Assembly: GCA_016200325.1 (NCBI GenBank)
Contig: JACQEZ010000017.1
Span: 1 to 53,438, forward strand
Direction of reading: 5' to 3'
DNA: 53,438 bases
From: Candidatus Manganitrophaceae bacterium
GTDB lineage: Bacteria > Nitrospirota > Nitrospiria > SBBL01 > Manganitrophaceae
Position numbers and translations under genes: made by a program. Positions 19,287-27,906 of this stretch are shown piece after piece; the first letter of the stretch is position 1; the number at the start of each line of letters is the position of its first letter. The notes beneath the pieces were generated by a model. The model made no database searches and was not told the DNA's origin. It saw only the letters and a program-made list of their open reading frames with translations.

Positions 19287-20960
19287 ATGCGGCCGCAAAT
19301 GAAGCTCGGCGATTACCTGATCGCCTATCTCAAGAAAATCGGCGTCGATCACCTCTTCGGCATTCCCGGAGACCTGGTGATCAAGCTTTTCCTTCAGTTC
19401 GGGAAACCGCGCGGGCTGAAGGTGATCACCTTCTCGCACGAGCCGGGGGTTGGCTTCGCCGCCGACGGTTATGCGCGAAGCACCGGCAAGCTGGGCGTCC
19501 TCTGCGTCACCTATGGCGCCGGCGGGCTCAACATGGTCAACCCGGTCGCCGGCTCCTTCTCCGAGAAGGTGCCGATCCTGGTGATCTCCGGCGGGCCGGG
19601 GGAGGAAGAGCGAAAGCTCGGCGTCCTCATCCACCATCAAGTCAAAGAGATCGAATCCCAGCTCCACATCTACAAAGAGCTCACCTGCGCCGCACGGATC
19701 ATCCAAGATCCGAACCGGGCCGCCGAAGAGATCGATGAGGTCATCCAGACGATCCTACGGGCGCGCCGGCCGGGCTATCTGGAGATTCACCGCGATCTGG
19801 TCGATCTGATGATTCCGGTCCCGAAAAGGATCCTGGAGTGGGATGGCCGCTTCATCGACATTCCCTCCGACAAACGGAAGAAGGTCGAAGCGGCGCGCGA
19901 GACGGTGGAGCGGCTGCGGCGGGCAAAGCGGCCGGTCCTGATCGTCGGAATCGAGGTCAAACGGTTCGGCCTGACGAACGAAATGGTCCGGCTGGCCGAG
20001 GCGATCGGCGCGCCGGTGTTGACGAACGTGCTGGCAAAGGGGGCCTTCCCGATGGACCATCCGCTGGCGATGGGAATCTATGTCGGCCCGCTCAGCCACC
20101 CCGCCATTCGAAAACGGGTGGCGCAAGCCGATCTGGTCTTAAACCTCGGAACGCTGCTGACCGATATCGATCTCGGAAGCCGGCCGCCGGAGATCCCCCG
20201 GGAGAAATCGATCTGGGCGGTGGAGAGCCGGGTCGACATCAGCTTCCACACCTATACCGATGTTCGAATCAATGACTTCATCAAAGCACTGCGCGACGCC
20301 TCCTTTCCCCGCCGCAAAGAAAAGGTCCGCTACTACGACAACCTGCCGAAGCGGACGCGCCGAACGGGTCCGGAGCGCGCCGACCCGGCGATTGAGATGG
20401 CGGAGGTGCTGCACGAGGTCAACGACTTCCTGAAAGCGCGAAAGAACTTCATGGCGATCACCGAGTCGGGCGACTCGCTCTTCGCCGGGATCGACCTCAA
20501 GGTCGGGAGCAGCGTCTATTTGGCGCAGGGGTATTACGCCTCAATGGGATTCGCCGTCCCCGGCGGCCTGGGGGCGCAGATCGGAACCGGACTGCGTCCC
20601 TTGATTCTCTGCGGCGACGGCGCCTTTCAGATGACCGGCCCGGAGATCTCGCACGCGCCCCGCTACCGGCTCAACCCGATTGTGCTCCTGCTCAACAATA
20701 AAGGATGGGGGATCTTCCGGCCGATCGCCGAGCGGGAGACCCTCCTCGCGATCCCCGACTGGCCGTATGCCGAGCTCGCCCGGCTCTGGGGCGGGGTCGG
20801 GTTTCAGGTAAAAACAGCGGCTGAATTGAAAGAGACCCTCTTAAAAGCGGAGAAGCTCCCCTCCTTTGTCCTCATCGAGGTGGCGATCCGTCCGAACGAC
20901 CTCTCCCCGATGGCGCGGAAATATATTCAGGCGGCGGCCCGGAAGGCCCGGCTCTCCTGA
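19287..20960 (+). CDS. Thiamine-diphosphate 2-oxoacid decarboxylase (pyruvate/indolepyruvate decarboxylase type)
   Basis: A 557-residue ThDP enzyme with the three-domain layout of the family. The N-terminal PYR domain has the activating Glu52 in FSHEPGVGFAADGYAR, and His116-His117 in LGVLIHHQVK correspond to the paired histidines of pyruvate decarboxylases. The central domain includes RAKRPVLIVGIEV. The C-terminal PP domain has GDGAFQMTGPEIS (Asp444 region) and ends with NN in LLLNNKGWG, binding Mg-ThDP. The HH pair favours a non-oxidative decarboxylase releasing CO2 and an aldehyde, over acetolactate synthase. The substrate (pyruvate, phenylpyruvate, branched or indole keto acid) is unresolved. 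No strong ribosome-binding site is seen; Met5 at 19299 is an alternative start. Confidence 0.88.
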   Translation: MRPQMKLGDYLIAYLKKIGVDHLFGIPGDLVIKLFLQFGKPRGLKVITFSHEPGVGFAADGYARSTGKLGVLCVTYGAGGLNMVNPVAGSFSEKVPILVISGGPGEEERKLGVLIHHQVKEIESQLHIYKELTCAARIIQDPNRAAEEIDEVIQTILRARRPGYLEIHRDLVDLMIPVPKRILEWDGRFIDIPSDKRKKVEAARETVERLRRAKRPVLIVGIEVKRFGLTNEMVRLAEAIGAPVLTNVLAKGAFPMDHPLAMGIYVGPLSHPAIRKRVAQADLVLNLGTLLTDIDLGSRPPEIPREKSIWAVESRVDISFHTYTDVRINDFIKALRDASFPRRKEKVRYYDNLPKRTRRTGPERADPAIEMAEVLHEVNDFLKARKNFMAITESGDSLFAGIDLKVGSSVYLAQGYYASMGFAVPGGLGAQIGTGLRPLILCGDGAFQMTGPEISHAPRYRLNPIVLLLNNKGWGIFRPIAERETLLAIPDWPYAELARLWGGVGFQVKTAAELKETLLKAEKLPSFVLIEVAIRPNDLSPMARKYIQAAARKARLS

Positions 20961-21202
20961 AACCGGCCGAACGCTTCTTATCGTTACTTATGACCCTCGA
21001 AACGATGGACCCTCGAAGCGCGAGCGGGAGGACCATCCCAAAATGAGATCTCTTACCCCGAAGCGCAGAAAGTCTCTCCGAAAAGATTGATCTTTTCCGG
21101 TCATTTTGCTAAGCTAAAATCAATTTTCCCGATGATGTCCTAGACGACATAGACGAGATCGACGATCTGAATCAGACCTCAAACTGAATAAGGAGAGAGA
21201 AA

Positions 21203-22657
21203 ATGCAATTCGAGACGATGAGCCAGCTTGGAGATACGATCAAGGGGATCATTGAGATTTCGAACGGGCAGGTCAAGGTGATCGACCCGAAACGGGTCCG
21301 CGGCGCGCTGATCGACCGGCTCGTCTACACCGCCGTTTTTCATGAAAAACCCGACATGCGCGGAACCGCCCGCTGGATCATCAAGATGGCGGCGCCTCAG
21401 CTCGGCGTCTATCTCGCCTCCATCCAGCCGCTTTATGAAGCGATGGGCCGGGGCGAGGCGGGCGGCTTCACCGTCCCGGCGATCAACGTCCGGGGAATGG
21501 CGTACGACACCGCCCGGGCCATTTTCAGGTCGGTCGGAAAGAACAATGTCGGGACGTTTATCTTGGAGATCGCCAAATCCGAAATGGGATATACCCATCA
21601 ATCGCCCGCCGAATATGCCGCCGTCATGGCCGCCGCCGCCATCCAAGAAGGCTATCAGGGTCCCCTCTTCATCCAGGGGGACCACATCCAATTGAATGCC
21701 AAGAAGTTCAAAGAGAACCGGCAGAAAGAGGTCGATGGGGTCCGCAAGCTGATGAAAGAGGCGATCGCCGCCGGCTTCTTCAACATCGACATCGACTCCT
21801 CCACCCTGGTCGATCTCGACCCACCCGACGTCGTCGAGCAGCAGCGGGACAATTTCGAGGTCGGCGCCGATCTGACCGCCTATGTCCGGTCGCTTGAGCC
21901 GAAGGGGGTGACGATCTCCGTCGGCGGGGAGATCGGAGAGGTCGGCGGAAAGAATTCGACCGTCGAAGAGTTCAAGGTCTACATCGACCACTACCTGACC
22001 ACCCTTGAGAAGCTCAGACCGGGGGCGAAGGGGATCAGCAAGATCTCGGTCCAGACCGGGACGAGCCACGGCGGCGTTCCGATGCCCGACGGCACCGTCG
22101 CCAAGGTGAAGCTCGATTTCGGCGTGTTGGAGTCGATCTCCAAGGTCGCCCGCGAAGAATATCGGCTGGCCGGTGCGGTGCAGCATGGCGCTTCGACGCT
22201 CCCGCCGGAGGTCTTCGACCGCTTCCCGAAAACCGGAACCGCTGAGATCCACCTCGCCACCGAATTCCAGAACATGATCTACGAGCAGCTTCCGAACGAC
22301 TTCAAACAGGAGATCTACGCCTATCTGCGCGAAGCGTGTCAGGACGAGATGAAGGCGGGACAGACGGATGAGCAGTTCATCTACAAGACCCGGAAGAAGG
22401 CGCTCGGACCGTTCAAAAAAAGGCTCTGGGACCTTCCGGCCGACCTTCGCCGACAGATCGGCCAGGTCTTGGAGGACAAGTTCACCTTCCTCTTCAACAA
22501 GCTCGATGTGATCCGCACCCGGGAGACGGTCCTCAAATGGGTGAAGCCGGTCGAGGTCTCCTTTGCGATCCGCGAAGAGATCGCCGCCGCCGAGGTCGAA
22601 TCGAAAGCCGCCGCACAACCGAAGCAAAAAGAGGAGGTCAATCCCCTTGCCGATTAA
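21203..22657 (+). CDS. fba: Class II fructose-bisphosphate aldolase, long form
   Basis: A 484-residue zinc aldolase, longer than the usual 300-360 residues because of N- and C-terminal extensions. Key segments are FTVPAINVRGMAYDTARAIF, FIQGDHIQLN with the zinc-ligand region, DIDSSTLVDLD, GGEIGEVGGKNST and VQTGTSHGGVPMPDG, which binds the phosphate. It cleaves or forms fructose 1,6-bisphosphate in glycolysis, gluconeogenesis or the Calvin cycle. AAGGAGAGA lies 6 bases before the ATG. The last 11 bases overlap the next gene in another frame. The 242 bases upstream hold no gene, and I could not settle on a promoter there. Confidence 0.93.
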   Translation: MQFETMSQLGDTIKGIIEISNGQVKVIDPKRVRGALIDRLVYTAVFHEKPDMRGTARWIIKMAAPQLGVYLASIQPLYEAMGRGEAGGFTVPAINVRGMAYDTARAIFRSVGKNNVGTFILEIAKSEMGYTHQSPAEYAAVMAAAAIQEGYQGPLFIQGDHIQLNAKKFKENRQKEVDGVRKLMKEAIAAGFFNIDIDSSTLVDLDPPDVVEQQRDNFEVGADLTAYVRSLEPKGVTISVGGEIGEVGGKNSTVEEFKVYIDHYLTTLEKLRPGAKGISKISVQTGTSHGGVPMPDGTVAKVKLDFGVLESISKVAREEYRLAGAVQHGASTLPPEVFDRFPKTGTAEIHLATEFQNMIYEQLPNDFKQEIYAYLREACQDEMKAGQTDEQFIYKTRKKALGPFKKRLWDLPADLRRQIGQVLEDKFTFLFNKLDVIRTRETVLKWVKPVEVSFAIREEIAAAEVESKAAAQPKQKEEVNPLAD

Positions 22658-23537
22658 TCGATCTCGCCCCCTGCATCCGCGACCGACCGCGCCGCTGCTT
22701 CGACGGCTCCGGCTGCTTCAGCTGCTTCAATGGGCCACAGCGCTTTTAACCGTCTTGGCCTTTACCCTGTCGGCCTCCTTCGCCTTCGCCGGCGTGATCC
22801 TCGGCTTCGAGGAGGCGCAGGCGCCGTCGAAAGAGACGACCGCCTCCCGCGCCAGCCGCTTCACCCTCGAGGGAAAGAAAATCCGCGCGGAAGATCCCCG
22901 CGGCGGGGTGATGATCTTCGACGGCGACAAGCAGACCCTCTGGACGGTCGACCCGCAGAAGCAGCGCTACACCGAGGTGACCGAGGCCGACGCCAAGCGG
23001 ATTCAAGAGATGCAGCAGCAGATGGAACAGCAGATGAAAGAGCGGCTGAAGGGCCTTCCGCCGGAGCAGCGGAAACAGATGGAAGATCAGCTCGACGCGA
23101 TGAAGGGAAAAGAGACCGAGGCGCCGAAGCTGACCTTCGAGCCGATCGGCGAGGGACGCAAAACCGAGCATGGTTTTTCCTGCAAACCGTTTCGCGTGAC
23201 GGCCAACGGCCAGGCGATTGAAGAGGCCTGCTTTATTCCTTGGAAAGAGACCGGCCTCTCGGTCGAAGACTTCCGGGCTTTCGACGCGCTCGATCAGTTC
23301 TTCCGAAAAATCGGCGGCGGAAAAGGGAATCAACAGAACCGGGTCTTCGGCGATCTCCTCCAATCCCCCGGCATCCCCGCCCACGTCAAGATGCTCCGCC
23401 CCGACGGAACCGCCGGCCCCGAACAAGACCTCGTCATCCTAAAAAAAGAATCGATCCCCGCCGACCGCTTCACCGTCCCCCCCGGCCTCCAAAAAGAATC
23501 GCTCTTCGGGGGAAAACAAGACAAACCGAAAATGTAA
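22647..23537 (+). CDS. Exported DUF4412-type protein
   Basis: A 296-residue protein starting at TTG 22647, chosen because AGGAGG at 22633-22638 sits eight bases before it, inside the end of fba; this implies translational coupling. It has a basic N-terminus, then a signal peptide hydrophobic core (ATALLTVLAFTLSASFAFAG). The mature part has the DUF4412-like GGVMIFDGDKQTLWTVDPQK segment, a Gln/Met-rich coiled helix (KRIQEMQQQMEQQMKERLKG) and a beta-rich C-terminus. Function is unknown; DUF4412 proteins are periplasmic or outer-membrane-associated. Why it is coupled to an aldolase is unclear. Confidence 0.85.
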   Translation: MPINRSRPLHPRPTAPLLRRLRLLQLLQWATALLTVLAFTLSASFAFAGVILGFEEAQAPSKETTASRASRFTLEGKKIRAEDPRGGVMIFDGDKQTLWTVDPQKQRYTEVTEADAKRIQEMQQQMEQQMKERLKGLPPEQRKQMEDQLDAMKGKETEAPKLTFEPIGEGRKTEHGFSCKPFRVTANGQAIEEACFIPWKETGLSVEDFRAFDALDQFFRKIGGGKGNQQNRVFGDLLQSPGIPAHVKMLRPDGTAGPEQDLVILKKESIPADRFTVPPGLQKESLFGGKQDKPKM

Positions 23538-23684
23538 GAAGAGGGGAAGAAGTCTGAAGACAGGAGTCAGAATTCAGAAGGGAAGATTTAGCAACGATCG
23601 TCGGGCGAAGCGGCTGCGGGTAAAAGGACCGACTGCCTTCTCTATTATCTTTTCGGACAATCAGACATTCTACCCACCGCCTAA

Positions 23685-23750
23685 GGTCACCCGCTGCAGC
23701 AGTCCGTCGCTGTAGTGCTGTAGTATACGCGGTCGCTGCAGCGTGTGACC
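23685..23750. repeat. 16-bp inverted repeat with 34-base loop
   Basis: Arm one at 23685-23700 (GGTCACCCGCTGCAGC) and arm two at 23735-23750 (GCTGCAGCGTGTGACC) pair with a single mismatch. GCTGCAGC within each arm is itself palindromic. The 23538-23797 interval holds no gene. It lies about 50 bases before repeat element R2 and could be a terminator-less hairpin or the end of a decayed mobile element. Confidence 0.6.
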
Positions 23751-23797
23751 GTAGGGACAGGAGAAGGAGAAGTAGAAGACATAGAATTAAGAATATT

Positions 23798-24289
23798 GAA
23801 GCGGGGTTTCACCCCACACCCCACCGCGGGGGTTGCGTGCCCAATCCCCTTCGGCCTCCCAAGGGCAGCTGGGGGTTTACACCCCCAGCACCCCCACGGT
23901 CGAATGCCACGCGACCGCGCACAGATCAGCGCGGACTGCTGCGGCTCGACCTGATTGGGTCGATACTACGTTTGATTATAATACGCAGGGGCCTCGAGGC
24001 CGCAGGCCTCATCACGCTTCATCTCTTTCTAGTTTGTAAAGAACTCAGATCGTAAGACAATGCGCGTCAAGGGCGTGCTGTGCCCGCCATTCACCGCGTT
24101 CCAAATCAGACGTCTCATCTACTTACCTTCCAAATCAGGTCACCTTGTCGAAGCACCATCCGCGGTGCACTCCCGCGCGTGGTGCAAGTTGTGACCGTGG
24201 GGTCCGGGGGTCTCCCCCGGTGCCGGGGGAGGCCGGAGGGGCGGCGGCAGGGCCGCCCCACGGCGGGGTGCGGGGTGGAACCCCGCTCC
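23798..24289 (+). repeat. Dispersed GC-rich foldback element, copy R2
   Basis: About 490 bp with imperfect terminal inverted repeats. The left end GAAGCGGGGTTTCACCCC matches the reverse complement of the right end GGAGCGGGGTTCCACCCC, and the similarity extends inward. The interior contains GACCTGATTGGGTCGATA, a GGCCTCGAGGCC palindrome, and the block GTCACCTTGTCGAAGCACC. It is closely similar to 50773-51263 in the same orientation and more distantly to R1 and R4. No convincing gene is inside. The 24290-24383 remainder shows nothing. Confidence 0.8.
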
Positions 24290-24383
24290 AGTGCATTGCT
24301 CCCATGTATTTAGATTCGTCTTCTACCTCCCCTCACCACTCCTCATAAAGGAGGGGAAATCTAAGTACTGAAGTGAAGCCCCG

Positions 24384-25043
24384 CTACTCCATCAATTCCT
24401 TCTCGCTCTTCACCGGCACCGCATTCAAGCTCTTCCAAAGATACCAGGTCGCAATCGACCGATACGGCCGCCACGGCTCGGCAATCAGCCGAATCCGCTC
24501 CGGAGAGGGGAGCTTCCGCAGCCGGTACGCGCGCTCGATCGCCTTTTTCAACCCGAGGTCATCGACCGGCAAGACATCGGGCCGATTCAGCGCAAAAATC
24601 AGAAACATCTCCGCCGTCCACCGGCCGACCCCTTTGATCCGGATCAGCTGAGCGATCACCTCCTCATCGGAGAGGCTCCGAAAGCGCCGGGGGACGATCT
24701 CTCCGGTCTCCCACCGCTCGGCGAGGTCGCGCATATATTCAATTTTCTGACGGGAGAGGCCGGCCCGCGACAGGGCGAGCGTGTTGGTCGCCAAGAGCGC
24801 GCGGGGGAGGATTTTTTTCTTCGGATGATAGAGCGCCAGGAGCCGCTTGAAGATCGTATCGGCCGCCTTGACCGAGAGCTGCTGCGAGACGATCGCCTCG
24901 ACCAGCGCCATAAAAGGGTCGGGGGTCGGGATCAGCCGGCACGGCCCGACCGAGGTGATGAACTCCGCCAAGACCGGATCGGCCGCGGCGAGCGCCCGGC
25001 ATTCCGCCTCAAAACGTCCCTTCTCGGAAAGAGGTCGAAGCAA
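24384..25043 (-). CDS. alkA: DNA-3-methyladenine glycosylase II (AlkA-type, HhH-GPD)
   Basis: A 219-residue HhH-GPD glycosylase. MALVEAIVSQQLSVKAADTI is the conserved start of the domain. LIRIKGVGRWTAEMFLIFAL is the helix-hairpin-helix, followed by the catalytic aspartate region LPVDDLGLKKAIERAY and EPWRPYRSIATWYLWKSL. It should excise alkylated purines from DNA by base flipping. It lacks the extra N-terminal domain of E. coli AlkA, as many bacterial homologues do. The start is TTG at 25043 with AGGAGG 8 bases upstream, 10 bases after the ABC-F stop, so the two form an operon. Confidence 0.92.
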   Translation of the reverse strand: MLRPLSEKGRFEAECRALAAADPVLAEFITSVGPCRLIPTPDPFMALVEAIVSQQLSVKAADTIFKRLLALYHPKKKILPRALLATNTLALSRAGLSRQKIEYMRDLAERWETGEIVPRRFRSLSDEEVIAQLIRIKGVGRWTAEMFLIFALNRPDVLPVDDLGLKKAIERAYRLRKLPSPERIRLIAEPWRPYRSIATWYLWKSLNAVPVKSEKELME

Positions 25044-25053
25044 CGCCTTCCTC

Positions 25054-26964
25054 CTACTTCGCCTGCTTGGTTTCGAGAAATTCCCAACGGCTCATCTTCT
25101 CCTGCAACATTTTCTCGGTCGCGGCGAGCTCATTCCCCCACGCGGTAATCGTCCCCGCCCCGCTCGCCTGACCGGCGGGATCGGCAAGGAAGCGCTCCAG
25201 CGCCCGCTTCCGCTCCTCCAGTTTGGCAATCTCCTCCTCGATCCCCTCCAGCTCCCGTCGCTCTTTGAAGTTGAGCCCTTTCTTCTCGTTCGGCTTTCCC
25301 GGAGAGCGCTGCGCCGGCGGGCCGGGGGTGATTTCGACCTGCTCTTTCCCCTTCGCCGCCTCTTCATTTTTCAGACGGGTGAGGTAGGTCTCATAGTTCC
25401 CCTCGGTGTAGCGAATGCGCCCGCCTCCTTCAAAGCTGAGGATGCCGGTCGCCACCTTGTCGAGAAAGAAGCGGTCGTGCGTCACCATCAGCACACAGCC
25501 GTTGTAGGAGACCAGGGCGTCGTCGAAGAGCTGAAGGGTCGGGATGTCGAGGTCGTTCGTCGGCGCATCCAGGACGAGCATGTTGGCATTCTCCAGCATC
25601 ATCTTCGCCAAGATCAGCCGGGCTTTCTCCCCCCCAGAGAGGGTCCGGATGTACCGCTTTTGATCGTAGTGCTCGAAGAGGAACTCGGCCAGATAGCCGG
25701 TCTTGTGCCGCCGCTCCCCGCCGAGCGTCACCCACGATCCCTCGCCGAGCGCATCCTCGACCTTCAGCTCCGGATCGAGCACCTCCCGCTTCTGATCGAA
25801 GTAGGCGATCTTCGTATTCTTTCCGCGCACGATCGACCCCGCCGTCGGCGTCTCCTCTCCGAGGATCATCCGGAGCAGGGTCGTCTTTCCGGAGCCGTTC
25901 GGACCGATGATGCCGATCCGGTCCCCCGCCTTGAGCAGCAGGCTCAGCTTGCAGACCAAGGTCCGATCGCCGAACGACTTGAACAGCTCGTTCAGCTCTA
26001 AGATGGTATGCCCCAGCCGCTGATCGGTCTCCAGCCGCAACCCGATCTCCCGCTCGACATGGTCCTTCCGCTCTCCCTGCATGGCGTAGAACCGATCGAT
26101 TCGGGCTTTTGATTTGGTCGTTCGGGCTTTGGCGCCGCGCCGCATCCACTCCGTCTCCCGCCGCAGCAGCGTGATCAGACGCCCCTGCTCGCGCGCGTCG
26201 TGCATGAGGCGGTCGGCCCGCCCTTCCAGATAATCGAGGTAGCCGCCGAGATAACTGTAGGCGCCGCCGTCTTCGATCTCGAAGATCCGCTGTGCGACCC
26301 GATCGAGAAAGTAACGGTCATGGGTGATCAACATCACCGCCCCTTTATAGCCGATGAGAAACGTCTCCAGCCAGGCGGTCGTCTCCGCATCGAGGTGGTT
26401 CGTCGGCTCGTCGAGAAGGAGCAGATCGGGCGATTGAAGGACCAATTTCGCCAGCGCCACCCGCTTGCGCATTCCGCCGCTCAGCATGCCGACCGGCTCA
26501 TCGCGCCGAACGATTCCCAGACGGAGGAGAACTTCGTCGATCCGATGGTCGGTCTCCCATCCCTGATGGAGCTCCAGCCACTCCCCGAGCCCCTCCTGCT
26601 CTTTCAGAAGCCGCTCCATTTCGGCCGCATCGGCGGTTCGCATCTTCTCCCCGATCGCGTCATAACGGTCCCGCTTCTCGTGGATCTGCGCCAACGCCGA
26701 TTCGATCTCCTCCCCGACGGTCGATGTATCGTTTAACACCGGATCTTGGGTCAGGTAGCCGATCGAGATCCCCCGCTTAAAGGCGATCTCCCCGCCGTCC
26801 GGCGGCTCCAGGCCGGCGATGATTCGAAACAGCGTCGTCTTTCCGCAGCCGTTCCGCCCGACAAAGCCGACCTTCTCATTTTCATCGATCGTTAAGGTGA
26901 CATCCCGAAAAACCTCTCTCATCCCATACGTTTTGGCGAGGTGAGAGACATCCAATATATTCAT
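25054..26964 (-). CDS. ABC-F family ATPase (Uup-like)
   Basis: A 636-residue protein with two ABC domains in tandem and no membrane segments. Walker A motifs are GRNGCGKTT and GPNGSGKTT. Signature motifs are LSGGMRKRVALA and LSGGEKARLILA, and Walker B regions are LLLDEPTNHLDAET and LVLDAPTNDLDIPT, the second with Ala in place of Glu. The interdomain linker (HDAREQGRLITLLRRETEWM) and a C-terminal coiled coil rich in Glu/Lys (ELEGIEEEIAKLEERKRALE) point to the Uup subgroup. ABC-F proteins act on ribosomes, and Uup also affects DNA branch intermediates. The DAPTND variant at the second site could weaken hydrolysis there. Cotranscribed with the glycosylase gene. Confidence 0.93.
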   Translation of the reverse strand: MNILDVSHLAKTYGMREVFRDVTLTIDENEKVGFVGRNGCGKTTLFRIIAGLEPPDGGEIAFKRGISIGYLTQDPVLNDTSTVGEEIESALAQIHEKRDRYDAIGEKMRTADAAEMERLLKEQEGLGEWLELHQGWETDHRIDEVLLRLGIVRRDEPVGMLSGGMRKRVALAKLVLQSPDLLLLDEPTNHLDAETTAWLETFLIGYKGAVMLITHDRYFLDRVAQRIFEIEDGGAYSYLGGYLDYLEGRADRLMHDAREQGRLITLLRRETEWMRRGAKARTTKSKARIDRFYAMQGERKDHVEREIGLRLETDQRLGHTILELNELFKSFGDRTLVCKLSLLLKAGDRIGIIGPNGSGKTTLLRMILGEETPTAGSIVRGKNTKIAYFDQKREVLDPELKVEDALGEGSWVTLGGERRHKTGYLAEFLFEHYDQKRYIRTLSGGEKARLILAKMMLENANMLVLDAPTNDLDIPTLQLFDDALVSYNGCVLMVTHDRFFLDKVATGILSFEGGGRIRYTEGNYETYLTRLKNEEAAKGKEQVEITPGPPAQRSPGKPNEKKGLNFKERRELEGIEEEIAKLEERKRALERFLADPAGQASGAGTITAWGNELAATEKMLQEKMSRWEFLETKQAK

Positions 26965-27119
26965 CTATCTTCTTCCTTCTTCCCATTCTTTTATAAAATA
27001 AAAGGTCGGTCGATTATAGCACATCCGACCCTCGGAAGCGTGTCTTGTTATAGAGACCCAAACGCTTTAGTATAGGGATAGAGAGAGAAGCACTCATCGT
27101 AAAACAGGGGCAGCGCCTT

Positions 27120-27797
27120 ATGACAAAACCGATTGAACACGAGCCGATCTTTCAAGATCGGCAAGAAGCGGGACAAGCGCTGGCTCAACGGTTGCGCTCC
27201 TATCGCGATGGAAAGCGCCTCCTGATCCTTGCCCTCTCTCCCGGCGGGGCGGTGGTCGGCGCGGAGGTCGCAAAATCGCTCGGCGCGCCGATGGAGCTGT
27301 TCCGCTCCAGGAGACTTCCCGTCCCCGGAAACCCGGCCCTCTCGTTCGGCTCGATGACGGAGGAGGGGACGATTTGCCTTCTCTCCGAGATCATCAGCCG
27401 CTATGAGATTCCGGACGAGGAGATCCAAGAGGCGATCTCTTCAAAGAGAAAAGAAATCCTTCAGCGGAGGCATCAATTTCGAAAAATGTCGATGGGGTTT
27501 AATATCCAGGGGAGGAAGGTGATTCTCATCGATGAAGGGGTCTCTAACGGGACCGCCCTCTTCTCAGCGCTCGACTGGCTCCGACTGGAGGGGGCCGATG
27601 CGAGAATCGTCGCGATTCCGGTCGCCGGCCGGCAGAATATCTCTCGGATGAAAGCGTCGATGGATGAGGTGGTGGTGCTTCACACGATTCCGTCCTATCG
27701 ATCGATTAAGAGCTGCTACCAGCAGTTCGATCCGGTACCGGAGGCCGCGGTCCGGACCCTTCTAGAGGAGGTTAATCGAGGGTTGAAGGCGGCGTAA
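27120..27797 (+). CDS. Phosphoribosyltransferase-fold protein
   Basis: A 225-residue type I PRTase-like protein of the group often seen as 'predicted phosphoribosyltransferase' (RQEAGQALAQRLRSYRDGKR, then LILALSPGGAVVGAEVAKSL). The PRPP loop reads VILIDEGVSNGTA, where the usual form is D-D/E-G-x-A/S-T-G-x-T, so the central Thr-Gly is replaced by Ser-Asn-Gly. It keeps the acidic pair region but may bind PRPP poorly or act as a regulator or hydrolase. The C-terminus has the HTIPSYRSIKSCYQQFDPVP segment typical of this group. The ribosome-binding site is weak. It stands alone between divergent and convergent genes. Confidence 0.8.
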   Translation: MTKPIEHEPIFQDRQEAGQALAQRLRSYRDGKRLLILALSPGGAVVGAEVAKSLGAPMELFRSRRLPVPGNPALSFGSMTEEGTICLLSEIISRYEIPDEEIQEAISSKRKEILQRRHQFRKMSMGFNIQGRKVILIDEGVSNGTALFSALDWLRLEGADARIVAIPVAGRQNISRMKASMDEVVVLHTIPSYRSIKSCYQQFDPVPEAAVRTLLEEVNRGLKAA

Positions 27798-27906
27798 ACA
27801 TCCATTCCTCCCAGAATTCCGTCCCACTTCGTCTTAACCCACACGATGGAGACGAGGTCACCGTCGCCGGTCCCGCCTCTTCTCCCTCTTTAAAGATCAA
27901 CTCACA

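Noticed and set aside
21179-22627. A 482-codon open frame antisense to the aldolase, and long antisense frames over uvrA, the ABC-F gene, the YjgR-type gene and the peptidase
   Set aside because: GC-rich codon use leaves antisense frames open; their Asp/Leu/Arg-rich translations mirror the real genes and match no family.
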